Positions 53,459 through 62,499 of a stretch of 64,000 nt of DNA are shown here, piece by piece. The DNA lies in NCBI RefSeq assembly GCF_040796495.1, contig NZ_JBFNQN010000010.1, forward strand, positions 166,292 through 230,291, given 5' to 3'. A program made the translations under genes and the position numbers. Each line of letters starts with the position of its first letter. Positions within the stretch are counted from its first letter, which is position 1. Source of the stretch: Kineococcus endophyticus. GTDB lineage: Bacteria > Actinomycetota > Actinomycetes > Actinomycetales > Kineococcaceae. The notes under the pieces are model-generated. The model was not told the DNA's origin. It saw only the letters and a list, made by a program, of their open reading frames with translations, and made no database searches.

Positions 53459-54171
53459 GCGCCGCGGGCCCGGCCCAGCGGCGCCACCACCTCGGAGGCG
53501 ACCTCGCGCAGCCGGCGGCGTTCGGTCCGCGCGCGGGCCCGCAGCTGCGCGAACGCCTCGTCGGGGTGGATGCGGTGGCGTTCGGCCAGGACGCCCTTGG
53601 CCTGCTCCAGGACGACGCGGCTGTCGAGCGCCTCCTGCAGCTGCTCGCGCAGGCGTTCCCCCTGCGCGCTGGCCTCGAGCTGGCCGATGCCGACCGCCAC
53701 GAACGACGCCATGGCGTGCGCCACGTCCGTCTCCACCGAGGAGAACGGACCCTCGTGGTCCCGGAACAGGTTCAGGGCGCCGATGGTCCGACCGCCCACC
53801 TGCACGGGCACGGCGTGGACGGCCACGATGCCCTGCGACGCCGCGCCGACGGAGAAGCGCGGCCAGGTGCGCTGCAGCGTGGCCGCGTCGACGGCCGCGG
53901 TCGGACTGCCCGTGCGGTAGCAGTCCAAGCACGGACCCTCGTCGTTCTGCAGCTGGAACAGCTCGACGACGCGGGCCTCGCCGGAACTGGCGGCGAGCAG
54001 GCGCAGGTCGCCCCGCGCGTCCTCGACGAGCAGCCCGACGGCGCTCGCGGACAGCAACCGCGCGCAGTGGCCCACCAGCCGGTACGCCAGGTCGAGCGCC
54101 TCACCGCGCTCGGCCAGCACCTCGGCCAGTTCACCGACCGCCGCGGCGACCTCCTCGGCCCGCACCTCCAC
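53455..54171 (-). CDS. GAF-ANTAR regulator
   Basis: A 238-residue protein. The GAF domain (about 20-165) includes NDEGPCLDCYRTGSP. The ANTAR domain (about 180-232) has RVVLEQAKGVLAERHRI and LRARARTERRRLREVASEV, with the last helix less typical. GTG at 54171 follows AGGAGGAGGGG. It is convergent to the short ANTAR gene. Confidence 0.85.
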   Translation of the reverse strand: MEVRAEEVAAAVGELAEVLAERGEALDLAYRLVGHCARLLSASAVGLLVEDARGDLRLLAASSGEARVVELFQLQNDEGPCLDCYRTGSPTAAVDAATLQRTWPRFSVGAASQGIVAVHAVPVQVGGRTIGALNLFRDHEGPFSSVETDVAHAMASFVAVGIGQLEASAQGERLREQLQEALDSRVVLEQAKGVLAERHRIHPDEAFAQLRARARTERRRLREVASEVVAPLGRARGA

Positions 54172-54260
54172 CGCACCCCTCCTCCTGCCCGCTGCGACCC
54201 TGACGGTCAGAGCGTGCCAGGCGCGGGGGAGCGGTGCGTTCCGGGCAGCGGTCCCGAGGG

Positions 54261-54548
54261 TCAGCCCAGGAACGTGGAGGGGTCCGGGCCGCTGCGCCGG
54301 GGCAGGACGCGACCGGCGGGACGGCACCGGGCCTCGAGGTCGGCGATCTCGGACGCGTTGCGCGCCAGGTCCTCCGCCGTCGGGTGGTCCGGTGCGTCGT
54401 CGGCCACCAGGTGCCAGCGCTCGTCGTACGCCTCGCGCAGGGCGTCGAGGGGACGCTCGCGCAGGTCGAGGACCGCACCGGTGGTCAGACCCCTGGTGAG
54501 GGTCGCGGTGTCGGTGGTGGTGTCGTGGGCAGGAACAGTCGCAGTCAT
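54261..54548 (-). CDS. Hypothetical protein
   Basis: A 95-residue, mostly helical, acidic protein with Thr-rich start (ATVPAHDTTTDTATLTRG) and LDALREAYDERWHLVAD later. No domain is recognised. ATG at 54548. It lies 89 bp upstream of the GAF-ANTAR gene on the same strand and could be co-transcribed. Confidence 0.55.
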   Translation of the reverse strand: MTATVPAHDTTTDTATLTRGLTTGAVLDLRERPLDALREAYDERWHLVADDAPDHPTAEDLARNASEIADLEARCRPAGRVLPRRSGPDPSTFLG

Positions 54549-54717
54549 GGGAACCCCGTCGTCTCCGGTCCCTCCGCGGCGCACCTCTGGACCACGGCTT
54601 GCCGACCATTGGACGCCCCGCGGGGGGCGCGGGCAACCCGGGCGTGTCGCGACGCAGTAGTTTCGGAGGGAACTGGCAGGAACAGCGCGGCGGCGACGTC
54701 GCGGGAGGGGAGCGGTC

Positions 54718-55305
54718 GTGGGACGGGCCCAGGGGTCGTTGGCGGGGTTGCGGTCCGCGACCGCGTCGGCGCACGGGGACCTCGACGCCGCGCTCGACGT
54801 CCTCGACCGTCCGTGGGACACCGCGCTGCACCGCCGCTGGCTGGAACTCACGTGGGGCCTGCTCGCGCCCCTCGAACGCGCCCTGGCGGGCCAGGCCCGG
54901 CACGACCCGGACGCCCTCGAGGTGGCCGGCCGGGTGCGGGCCGACCTCGCGCTGGAGGACCTGCGCGCGCTCGACGTCCCCGAGGCCGACCTGACCCGCC
55001 TGCCCGAGTGCCCCGACGTCCCCGCGGTGCCGGACCGTGCTGCGGCGCTGGGGGTCCGCTACGTCCTGGACGGGTCGACGCTCGGCGGGCGCCTCATCGC
55101 GCGGACCGTCGTCGAGGCGGGGGTCCCGGCCGCCGCGACGACGTCGCTCACCGGCCGGGAGGGCACCGGCCGGCGCTGGCGGGAGACGACCGCCGCGGTG
55201 GACGCGGCGGGGCCCGACGCCCTGCCGGGGATGACCGCCGCCGCGCTGGCGACGTTCGCGGCCTACCGCGCCTGGCTGGCACCACTGGTGCGGCCCCGTG
55301 GCTGA
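54718..55305 (+). CDS. Biliverdin-producing heme oxygenase
   Basis: A 195-residue all-helical protein. LRSATASAHGDLDAALDV has the family's N-terminal His (haem ligand candidate) and YVLDGSTLGGRLIART carries the distal-helix Gly-Gly. It would open haem to biliverdin, iron and CO. GTG at 54718 follows GGGAGGGGAG. Its 3' end overlaps the DUF4037 gene by 8 bp. No phytochrome gene is in the window. Confidence 0.82.
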   Translation: MGRAQGSLAGLRSATASAHGDLDAALDVLDRPWDTALHRRWLELTWGLLAPLERALAGQARHDPDALEVAGRVRADLALEDLRALDVPEADLTRLPECPDVPAVPDRAAALGVRYVLDGSTLGGRLIARTVVEAGVPAAATTSLTGREGTGRRWRETTAAVDAAGPDALPGMTAAALATFAAYRAWLAPLVRPRG

Positions 55306-56323
55306 GCCGCGCGGCGCGGACCTGGCCCGCGGGTTCCACGACGACGTGGTGGCGCCCCTGCTGCGGCGGGAGTTCCCGGGGACGCCGCTCGTCGCCGGGC
55401 GCTTCGGGGCCGGGTCGGACGTGCTCGGGCTCGACGACGACGTCTCGCGCGACCACGACTGGGGGTTGCGCCTCGTCGTCCTCGTCCCCGAGGGGCTCGT
55501 CGAGCCGGTCGACGCCGTCCTCGAGCAGCACCTCCCCGCGACGCACGCGGGGCGTCCCGTCCGCTTCGCCACGACGTGGGACCCCGCCGCACGGCACCGG
55601 GTCGAGGTCGCCACGGTGGACGGTTTCGTCCGGGCCCGCCTGGACCTCGGTGAGGAGGAGGAGCCGACGACCGCCGACTGGCTGTCGTTCACGGGGCAGG
55701 CCGTCCTCGAACTCGTCGCCGGGCCCGTCTTCGCCGACGACGAGGGACGCTGGGAGGCGTTGCGCCGCAGGCTGACGTGGTACCCCGACGACGTCTGGCG
55801 GCACCTCGTGGCCAGCGCCTGGCAGCAGCTGGAGCAGGAACTGCCCTTCGTGGGACGCACCGCTCAGCGCGGGGACGACCTGGGGTCGCGGGTGCTCGCC
55901 GCCCGCCTGGCCGGGACGGCCGTCCAGCTCGGACTGCTGCTCGACCGGACCTGGGCCCCGTACGCGAAGTGGGTCGGGACGGTGTTCGCGGCCTCCCCGA
56001 GCGGGCGCGTCGCGCCGCACCTGGCGCGCGCCCTGGCGGCGGGGGACTGGCGTGAGCGCGAGGCCGGACTCCGCGCCGCGCTGGAGGAGCTGCTCGCGCG
56101 GCAGGCCGAGGTCGGGCTGCCCGCCCCGGCGCCGGCGACGGGCCCGTTCCACGACCGCCCGTTCGCGGGGGTCGTCGAGACGCTGCCCGGTGCGGTCGCG
56201 CCGGCCGGCGGCGGGCGGGGGCCGCTGGGGGTGGGCGCCGTCGGGCAGTGGGCCGCAGCGGTCGACGTGCTCGTCCGTCCCGCGCTGCGCCGCGACCTCG
56301 CCCGGGCGGTGGTGGGCTCGTGA
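55298..56323 (+). CDS. DUF4037 domain protein
   Basis: A 341-residue nucleotidyltransferase-like protein of the DUF4037 type: GAGSDVLGLDDDVSRDHDWG contains the acidic metal-binding pattern, with WYPDDVWRHLVASAWQQL later. Substrate unknown. It overlaps the heme oxygenase gene and the next gene, so the three form an operon. Confidence 0.8.
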   Translation: MAEPRGADLARGFHDDVVAPLLRREFPGTPLVAGRFGAGSDVLGLDDDVSRDHDWGLRLVVLVPEGLVEPVDAVLEQHLPATHAGRPVRFATTWDPAARHRVEVATVDGFVRARLDLGEEEEPTTADWLSFTGQAVLELVAGPVFADDEGRWEALRRRLTWYPDDVWRHLVASAWQQLEQELPFVGRTAQRGDDLGSRVLAARLAGTAVQLGLLLDRTWAPYAKWVGTVFAASPSGRVAPHLARALAAGDWREREAGLRAALEELLARQAEVGLPAPAPATGPFHDRPFAGVVETLPGAVAPAGGGRGPLGVGAVGQWAAAVDVLVRPALRRDLARAVVGS

Positions 56324-56667
56324 CGGCGGCGGCGCACGCCCAGCTCCTCGGCCACGTGGTGGGTGCGGGGGAGGACCTCCTCGCGGCCCTGCCCCTGCGC
56401 GCCGGACTCGTCGGGGGCGAGGGCGCGCTCGGCGTCGGGACCGTCCAGCTCTGGCTGTCCCGCCCGCAGCTCGTCGGCGGGGCCTCGGTGGCCGCCGTGC
56501 CCCTGGGCGACGTCGGTGCGGGTGCCGTCCGCGAGCGGCGGTTCGGTGGCCTGGAGCTCAGGCTCCTGCTGTCCGGCCGGGAGGTGGCGTTCGCCACGAG
56601 CGCCGACCGGACCGCGGTGGAGGAGTTCCTGCGGGTCCTGGCCCAGGCTCAGCGCACGACGTCGTAG
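56320..56667 (+). CDS. Hypothetical protein, possibly PH-like fold
   Basis: A 115-residue protein with alternating hydrophobic strands (VGTVQLWLSRPQLVGG, LELRLLLSGREVAFAT) resembling a bacterial PH-like domain; the assignment is tentative. GTG at 56320 overlaps the previous stop. The last 19 bp overlap the convergent DHFR-like gene. Confidence 0.6.
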   Translation: MTAAAHAQLLGHVVGAGEDLLAALPLRAGLVGGEGALGVGTVQLWLSRPQLVGGASVAAVPLGDVGAGAVRERRFGGLELRLLLSGREVAFATSADRTAVEEFLRVLAQAQRTTS

Positions 56668-57212
56668 ACGACCTTCACGATGCCGTTCGGGTAGGTCTCC
56701 GACTCCAGCACGCGCAGCGGCTGCTTGTCCTTGTCCGCCTCGCTCCACAACCGCTTGCCCGCACCGAGCAGCAGCGGGAACACCAGCAGGTGGTAGCGGT
56801 CGACGAGACCGGCGTCGGTGAGCGCACGGGCCAGCGTCGCGCTGCCGTGCACCGCGATCGGCCCGCCCTCGGTCTCCTTGAGCGCCGCGACGTCGTCGAG
56901 GGAGCGCAGGAGCGTCGCCGGCCACCGCTCGTCGTCGTGCTCCAGGGTCGTGGAGACGACGTAGCGGGGCATCGCGTTGTAGCCGGCGAACTCGTCCATC
57001 GTCGGCCACACCGGGGCGAAGGCCTCGTAGCTCGTGCGGCCGAGCAGCAGGGCCGTCGTCTCCTCCTGCTCACGGCCCTTGATCTCGTAGGCCTCGGGGA
57101 CGAACTGGATGTCCTTGAAGGTCCAGCCGGAGCTGCGGTGGCCGGGTTCGCCCCCGGGGGCCTCGACGACCCCGTCGAGGGAGACGAAGGCGGTGACGAC
57201 GAGCTGGCGCAT
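56649..57212 (-). CDS. Dihydrofolate reductase family protein (RibD C-terminal type)
   Basis: A 187-residue reductase-fold protein: VVTAFVSLDGVVEAPGGE, LLLGRTSYEAFAPVWP, IAVHGSATLARALTDAGLVD and LLLGAGKRLW are family marks. It is probably an NADPH-dependent reductase of unknown substrate rather than true folate DHFR. Confidence 0.87.
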   Translation of the reverse strand: MRQLVVTAFVSLDGVVEAPGGEPGHRSSGWTFKDIQFVPEAYEIKGREQEETTALLLGRTSYEAFAPVWPTMDEFAGYNAMPRYVVSTTLEHDDERWPATLLRSLDDVAALKETEGGPIAVHGSATLARALTDAGLVDRYHLLVFPLLLGAGKRLWSEADKDKQPLRVLESETYPNGIVKVVYDVVR

Positions 57213-57251
57213 GGGGAGCCCTTCCTGGACGGTCTGGCCGGTCTGGGGAAC

Positions 57252-58328
57252 CTACTGCCCCTGCGACCTCGCCCGGGGCGAGAACTCAGCGGTGGACCCC
57301 CGCACGACCAGTTCCGTGGCCAGTTCGACGTGGTGGGAGTCCAGGCGCTCGCCGCCGGCCATCCGCAGGACGGTGCGCAGGGCGACCCGGCCCATCTCCC
57401 GCAGCGGCTGCCGGATCGTCGTCAGCGGGGGAGCGGCCATCGCGGCGAGCTCGGTGTCGTCGAAACCCGTGACGGACAGGTCGTCCGGCACGCGGAGCCC
57501 CTGGGCGCGCGCCGCCTCCATGACCCCGAGGGCGATCGAGTCGCAGCCGCCGACGACCGCGGTCGGGCGGTCGGGGCCGGCGAGGAGCTGGGCTCCCAGG
57601 CGCCGGCCCGCCTCGTACTGGAAGTCGGAGTTCAGGACGTGCTCGGCGACGGGGACCAGGCCAGCGCTCTCCATGGCCGCGCGGTACCCGTGCAACCGGG
57701 CCTGGTTGCACTGCGACCCGGGCGGTCCGCCCACCCAGGCGATGTGCCGGTGCCCCTGGGCCAGCAGGTGGTTCGTCGCCGTCAGGCCGCCGGTGAAGTT
57801 CGTCGAGCCGACGCTCGTCACCTCCCGGCGCGGGAGGTTCAGGGGGTCGATGACGACGAGCGGCAGGTTCACCGCGGCGAGCGCGTCGACGTGCGCGCCC
57901 GTCAGCTCGCCCGTGACGACGATGACCCCCGTGCGGCCCGCGGCGGCGAGCCCGCGGGCCCACGACCGGGGTGGGGAGGGGTAGCGGCCGTTGCGCTGGT
58001 CGCGCAGGACGCCGACCACGACGGCGGCGTCGGCTGCGGTGGCGGCCTCGACGACCCCGTCGACGACGGCCGTGGCGTAGGAGGAGAAGTCGCCGTCGAT
58101 GAGGAACTCGACGAGGGCGCTGCCGGTGACCGCGCGCCGCGTCGTCGGCGGCGAGTACTCGTGCTGGACGAGGAGCTCCTCGACGAGGGCGCGGGTCTGC
58201 GCGGACACGTCCTCCCGGCCGTTGACGACCTTGGAGACGGTCGCCACGGAGACGCCGGCGCTCGCGGCGATGGTGGCCAGGGTCGTCTTGTCCCTGGACC
58301 GGGTGGGGGTGTGCGGGCGGTCCAGCAC
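57252..58328 (-). CDS. LacI family transcriptional regulator of the downstream sugar operon
   Basis: A 358-residue repressor. HTH: TLATIAASAGVSVATVSKVV (about 17-36); effector domain about 65-345 (AVVGGCDSIALGVMEAA, LSVTGFDDTELAAM). It is divergent from the importer-ThuA-Gfo/Idh operon, and the gap holds two CGAAA...TTTCG inverted repeats, one just past a good promoter, so repression of that operon is likely. GTG at 58328. Confidence 0.9.
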   Translation of the reverse strand: MLDRPHTPTRSRDKTTLATIAASAGVSVATVSKVVNGREDVSAQTRALVEELLVQHEYSPPTTRRAVTGSALVEFLIDGDFSSYATAVVDGVVEAATAADAAVVVGVLRDQRNGRYPSPPRSWARGLAAAGRTGVIVVTGELTGAHVDALAAVNLPLVVIDPLNLPRREVTSVGSTNFTGGLTATNHLLAQGHRHIAWVGGPPGSQCNQARLHGYRAAMESAGLVPVAEHVLNSDFQYEAGRRLGAQLLAGPDRPTAVVGGCDSIALGVMEAARAQGLRVPDDLSVTGFDDTELAAMAAPPLTTIRQPLREMGRVALRTVLRMAGGERLDSHHVELATELVVRGSTAEFSPRARSQGQ

Positions 58329-58394
58329 GGGTCCTCCTCGACTCGATGTGCGACGACCATACGGCCCGTGGAGGGTCGGGCGCCAGCCCTTCTC

Positions 58395-58406
58395 CGAAAA
58401 GTTTCG
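58395..58406. promoter_or_regulatory. Operator-like inverted repeat near the lacI-type gene
   Basis: CGAAA-AG-TTTCG, 67 bp upstream of the regulator start, matches the arms of the site at 58529. Autoregulation is plausible. Confidence 0.5.
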
Positions 58407-58481
58407 AGATGTGTTCGAGACCTAGTGCCCGTTGTGCTGCAACGACTTCACTGCAGCGGGTGGCGAGTGGTGGAGGACCGC

Positions 58482-58511
58482 TTGACCTCGGCACCGAGAC
58501 CCTCTTATGGT
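58482..58511 (+). promoter_or_regulatory. Sigma-A-type promoter of the sugar operon
   Basis: TTGACC (58482-58487) and TTATGG (58505-58510) are 17 bp apart, a good match to -35/-10 boxes and unusual in this GC-rich DNA. An operator-like palindrome lies 18 bp downstream, in the position for repression. Confidence 0.6.
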
Positions 58512-58528
58512 CATCGCCAGACAGCGCG

Positions 58529-58545
58529 GTCGAAAGCTTTTCGAC
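58529..58545. promoter_or_regulatory. LacI-type operator of the sugar operon
   Basis: GTCGAAA-GCT-TTTCGAC is a perfect 7-bp inverted repeat just after the promoter and 78 bp before the binding-protein start. Its arms match the repeat at 58395, which supports binding by the divergent LacI-type regulator. Confidence 0.65.
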
Positions 58546-58622
58546 AGCGTTCGACGCGGCCCCGCCCGGGGCCGCGGGGTGGAACAGCCGCAGGGCTGCG
58601 GCTCGGCACAACGGAGATCACT

Positions 58623-59948
58623 GTGGATCACAACCGCGCATCGCGTCGGTCCTTCCTCGCCCTGGCCGGGGCGACCCCGCTCGTCGCCACCGTCCTGGCC
58701 TCCTGCGGTGACTCCGGTCCGGCGGGAGCCAGCTCCGACGCCGCGACGGACTGGATCCTCACGGGCCAGCCGAAGGAGGGCATCCGCCAGGGTGCCGTCG
58801 ACGACTGGAACAAGGCCCACGAGGACCAGCAGATCAAGACCAGCTCGTTCCAGAACGACGCCTACAAGGCCAAGATCAAGACGGCCATCGGCGCCGGCCA
58901 GGCCCCCACGATCATCTTCGGCTGGGGCGGCGGCACGCTGCGCAGTTACGCGCAGGGCGGGCAGGTCGACGACCTCACCTCGTGGCTGCAGACGAACTCC
59001 GGCGTCAAGGACCGCCTGTTCGACGCGGCCTTCGCCGCGGGCACCGTGGACGGCAAGATCTACGGTCTGCCCACCGAGACCGTCCAGCCGCTCGTGCTCT
59101 TCTACAACAAGAAGCTCTTCAAGCAGGTCGGCGCCGAGCCGCCGAAGACCTGGGACGACCTCATGGGTCTGGTGACGACGTTCAACGCGGCCGGCATCGC
59201 CCCGATCTCCCTCGGTGGCCAGTCGCGCTGGACGAACATGATGTGGCTCGAGCTCCTCTTCGACCGCATCGGTGGCCCCGAGCTGTTCGAGTCGATCTAC
59301 AACGGCCAGCCGAACTGGACCGACCCGTCCGCGATCGACGCCCTCACCAAGGTGCAGGACCTCGTCAAGGCCGACGGCTTCATCAAGGGCTTCGCGTCCA
59401 TCACGGCCGACTCCAACGCCGACCAGGCCCTGCTGTACACCGACAAGGCCGCCATGATGCTGCACGGCACGTGGACCTACGGCGGCATGAAGACCGACGG
59501 CGGCGACTTCGTCTCCAGCGGCAACCTCGGCTACATGAACTTCCCCGAGGTGACCGGCGGCAAGGGCGACCCGATGAACACCTTCGGGAACCCGGCGCAG
59601 TACGTGTCGATCTCCTCCAAGGCCACGCAGAAGCAGAAGGACATCGCCCTGGCCTACTTCAAGGACGGTCTGCTGCAGGACAAGGAGGCCGAGGCCTACA
59701 TCAACGAGGCGGGCGAGGTCCCCATCGTCAAGGGCATCGACTCCAAGTTCACCGGCCTCGAGGACGAGGAGTGGCTGAAGTTCACCTACGACCTCGCCAC
59801 GAACGCCCCGTCGTTCGCCCAGTCGTGGGACCAGGCGCTCTCGCCGACCGAGGCCGAGACCCTGCTCGACAACATCGAGAAGCTCTTCGGCCTGGCGATC
59901 ACCCCGCAGGAGTTCGCCAGCAACATGAACGCGGCGATCGGCAAGTGA
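58623..59948 (+). CDS. Sugar-binding lipoprotein of ABC importer
   Basis: A 441-residue solute-binding protein. The signal has twin arginines (RASRRSFLALAG) and a lipobox ending VLASC. Family 1 features include IFGWGGGTLRSYAQGG, VLFYNKKLF and MMLHGTWTYGG. GTG at 58623 follows GGAGATC. It is first in a five-gene operon with two permeases, ThuA and Gfo/Idh proteins. Confidence 0.92.
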   Translation: MDHNRASRRSFLALAGATPLVATVLASCGDSGPAGASSDAATDWILTGQPKEGIRQGAVDDWNKAHEDQQIKTSSFQNDAYKAKIKTAIGAGQAPTIIFGWGGGTLRSYAQGGQVDDLTSWLQTNSGVKDRLFDAAFAAGTVDGKIYGLPTETVQPLVLFYNKKLFKQVGAEPPKTWDDLMGLVTTFNAAGIAPISLGGQSRWTNMMWLELLFDRIGGPELFESIYNGQPNWTDPSAIDALTKVQDLVKADGFIKGFASITADSNADQALLYTDKAAMMLHGTWTYGGMKTDGGDFVSSGNLGYMNFPEVTGGKGDPMNTFGNPAQYVSISSKATQKQKDIALAYFKDGLLQDKEAEAYINEAGEVPIVKGIDSKFTGLEDEEWLKFTYDLATNAPSFAQSWDQALSPTEAETLLDNIEKLFGLAITPQEFASNMNAAIGK

Positions 59949-60874
59949 GCGCGTCCGTGAGCGCGGCTCCCAGCCGCGTGCCGGTGAAGGCCACCCCCGC
60001 TGCCCACACGTCGACGGGTCGTCTGGGGTGGCTGGTCCTCCCGGCCCTGCTCATCTTCGTCGCCTTCGCGGTGATCCCCCTCATCGGGGTCTTCGTCCTG
60101 AGCTTCACGTCCTGGGACGGCATCGGGGCGATCTCCTTCACCGGGCTCACGAGCTGGAAGGCCGTGCTCACGGACCCCGGTCTCCCGCACGCGTTGTGGG
60201 TGACGTTCCTCGTCATCGTCCTGTCGTGGATCGCCCAGACCCCGCTGTCGATCCTGCTCGGCGTCTTCATCTCCGGCAGCCAGAGGTACCGGGCGGTGCT
60301 GGCGGTCCTGTTCTTCCTCCCGCTGCTGCTGTCCGCGGCCGCCGTGTCCATCGCCTACAAGGCGCTCCTGGACCCGAACTTCGGGCTGGGCCCGGGCCTG
60401 AACCTGGGCTTCCTGACCCAGGACTGGCTGGGGCGCGGCACGCTGGCCATGGGTGTCGTGATCTTCATCATCGCGTGGCAGTGGATCCCCTTCCACTCCC
60501 TCATCTACCAAGGCGCGATCCGCCAGATCCCGGTCTCGATGTACGAGGCCGCCCAGATCGACGGGGCCGGCCGGGTGCGGCAGTTCTTCTCCATCACGCT
60601 GCCGCAGCTGAAGAACACGATGATCACGTCCTCGACGCTGATGATCGTGGGCTCGCTCACCACGTTCGACCTGATCTTCGTCTTGACCCAGGGCGGTCCG
60701 AACGACGCGACCCGCGTCCTGGCCCTGGACATGTACCTGACCGGTTTCCGGGCCAACCAGATGGGCCTGGCCTCGGCCATCGCCGTGATCCTCGTCGTCG
60801 TGGGCCTCGTCCTGGCCCAGCTCCTGCAGCGCCTCGGCGGCAAGGAACGCAACTCCCAGCTGGAAGGTGCCTGA
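59945..60874 (+). CDS. Carbohydrate ABC transporter permease (MalF type)
   Basis: A 309-residue membrane protein with six helices (LVLPALLIFVAFAVIPLIGV and others). EAA loop: YEAAQIDGAGRVRQFFSITL. GTG at 59945 overlaps the binding-protein stop. Confidence 0.93.
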   Translation: MSASVSAAPSRVPVKATPAAHTSTGRLGWLVLPALLIFVAFAVIPLIGVFVLSFTSWDGIGAISFTGLTSWKAVLTDPGLPHALWVTFLVIVLSWIAQTPLSILLGVFISGSQRYRAVLAVLFFLPLLLSAAAVSIAYKALLDPNFGLGPGLNLGFLTQDWLGRGTLAMGVVIFIIAWQWIPFHSLIYQGAIRQIPVSMYEAAQIDGAGRVRQFFSITLPQLKNTMITSSTLMIVGSLTTFDLIFVLTQGGPNDATRVLALDMYLTGFRANQMGLASAIAVILVVVGLVLAQLLQRLGGKERNSQLEGA

Positions 60875-60875
60875 G

Positions 60876-61757
60876 ATGGCGACCCAGACCGCAACCCCGC
60901 GCTCGGGGTCCCGCGTCGCGGGGGCTCCCAAGAACGGCACGACCGAGCGCAGGAACTGGCTCGGTGGCGCCTTCGGCTGGCTCTGGCTGCTCATCGTGCT
61001 GGTGCCGATCTACTGGATCGTCATCACGAGCTTCAAGACCTCGGCCAGCTACTTCGGCACCAACCCGCTGCTCCCGGCGTCCACGCCGACGCTGGAGAAC
61101 TACAAGCTCGTCCTCGAGAACGACTTCCTGCGGTACTTCGCGAACTCCGTCATCGTCACGGTGGGCGCGACCGTCCCGGCGGTCCTCATCTCGTTCATGG
61201 CGGCGTTCGCGATCGTCCGCGGCGCGGGTCGCTGGCTCAAGGCGGTCAACGCCCTGTTCCTCATGGGGCTGGCGATCCCGCTCCAGGCGACGATCATCCC
61301 GATCTACCTGATCATCATCCGGACCGGGATGTACAACTCGCTCGGTGCGCTGATCCTGCCGTCGATCGCGTTCGCCATCCCGCTGACCGTCCTCATCCTG
61401 GCGAACTTCGTCCGCGACGTCCCGAACGAGCTGTTCGAGGCCATGCGCATGGACGGGTCCAGCGAGTGGGGCACCATGTGGCGCCTCGCGTTCCCGCTGA
61501 CCCGGCCCGCGCTCGTCACGGTGACGATCTACCAGGGGCTGCAGATCTGGAACGGGTTCCTGCTCCCGCTGATCCTCACCGACCGCGCCGACCTGCGGGT
61601 CCTCCCGCTGGCGCTCTGGACCTTCCAGGGGCAGTACTCGGTCAACATCCCGGCCGTGCTCGCCTCGGTCGTCCTCACCACGCTGCCGATCCTCGCCCTG
61701 TACGTGGTCGGCCGCCGTCAGCTCCTCTCCGGCCTCACCGCCGGCTTCTCCAAGTGA
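60876..61757 (+). CDS. Carbohydrate ABC transporter permease (MalG type)
   Basis: A 293-residue membrane protein. EAA loop: FEAMRMDGSSEWGTMWRLAF. ATG at 60876 is preferred for GGAAGGTG upstream; GTG at 60867 is also in frame. No ATPase follows. Confidence 0.92.
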   Translation: MATQTATPRSGSRVAGAPKNGTTERRNWLGGAFGWLWLLIVLVPIYWIVITSFKTSASYFGTNPLLPASTPTLENYKLVLENDFLRYFANSVIVTVGATVPAVLISFMAAFAIVRGAGRWLKAVNALFLMGLAIPLQATIIPIYLIIIRTGMYNSLGALILPSIAFAIPLTVLILANFVRDVPNELFEAMRMDGSSEWGTMWRLAFPLTRPALVTVTIYQGLQIWNGFLLPLILTDRADLRVLPLALWTFQGQYSVNIPAVLASVVLTTLPILALYVVGRRQLLSGLTAGFSK

Positions 61758-61773
61758 CCGGAAGGCTCCACCT

Positions 61774-62499
61774 GTGACTCGCCAGGCCCTCGTCGTCCGC
61801 GGCGGCTGGGACGGGCACTCGCCCGTCGAGGCCACCGAACTGTTCATCCCGCACCTGGAGGCGAACGGCTTCACCGTCCGCGTCGAGGACCTCGGCACCG
61901 ACTTCGGGTCGGCCTCGAAGGCCACGCCGACGGTGTACACCGACGCCGAGTACCTGGCGACGGTGGACCTGATCGTCCAGTGCAACACCATGAACACCAT
62001 CGAGCAGGCCGAGTTCGAGGGCCTGCGCACGGCCGTCGAGAACGGCACCGGGTTCGCCGGCTGGCACGGCGGCATCGCCGACTCCTACCGCGCGAACTCG
62101 GACTACCTCACCCTCGTCGGGGGCCAGTTCGGGTGCCACCCGGGCAAGCACCCCGACGAGCGGGAGGGTGGTCCGCAGGACAACTACATGCCCTACCGGG
62201 TCAACATGCTGCCCGAGGCGGCGTCGCACCCCATCACCGAGGGCGTCGAGGACTTCGACCTCGTGACCGAGCAGTACTGGGTGCTGTCCGACGACTACGT
62301 CGACGTGCTCGCCACGACGACGCAGGCCGTCCGCGAGTGGGACCCGTGGACCCGCCCGGTCACCTCGCCGGCGGTCTGGACGCGGCAGTGGGGCAAGGGC
62401 AGGATCTTCGTCGCCACGCCGGGGCACGACCCGGCCACGCTGAAGAACGAGAACGTCAAGACGATCATCGAGAGGGGCCTCTTGTGGGCAGCCCGCTGA
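61774..62499 (+). CDS. ThuA domain protein
   Basis: A 241-residue ThuA/GATase-like fold protein: VVRGGWDGHSPVEATELF, AGWHGGIADSYRANSDYL, HPITEGVEDFDLVTEQYWV, GHDPATLKNE. ThuA proteins act in disaccharide (trehalose/sucrose-type) catabolism with an oxidoreductase partner, which is the next gene. GTG at 61774. Confidence 0.9.
   Translation: MTRQALVVRGGWDGHSPVEATELFIPHLEANGFTVRVEDLGTDFGSASKATPTVYTDAEYLATVDLIVQCNTMNTIEQAEFEGLRTAVENGTGFAGWHGGIADSYRANSDYLTLVGGQFGCHPGKHPDEREGGPQDNYMPYRVNMLPEAASHPITEGVEDFDLVTEQYWVLSDDYVDVLATTTQAVREWDPWTRPVTSPAVWTRQWGKGRIFVATPGHDPATLKNENVKTIIERGLLWAAR

Noticed and set aside
56052..58622. Upstream in-frame extension of the sugar-binding protein frame (nearly 1300 codons)
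   Set aside because: The extension runs antisense through the DHFR-like and LacI genes and lacks domains; the lipoprotein signal begins at 58623.
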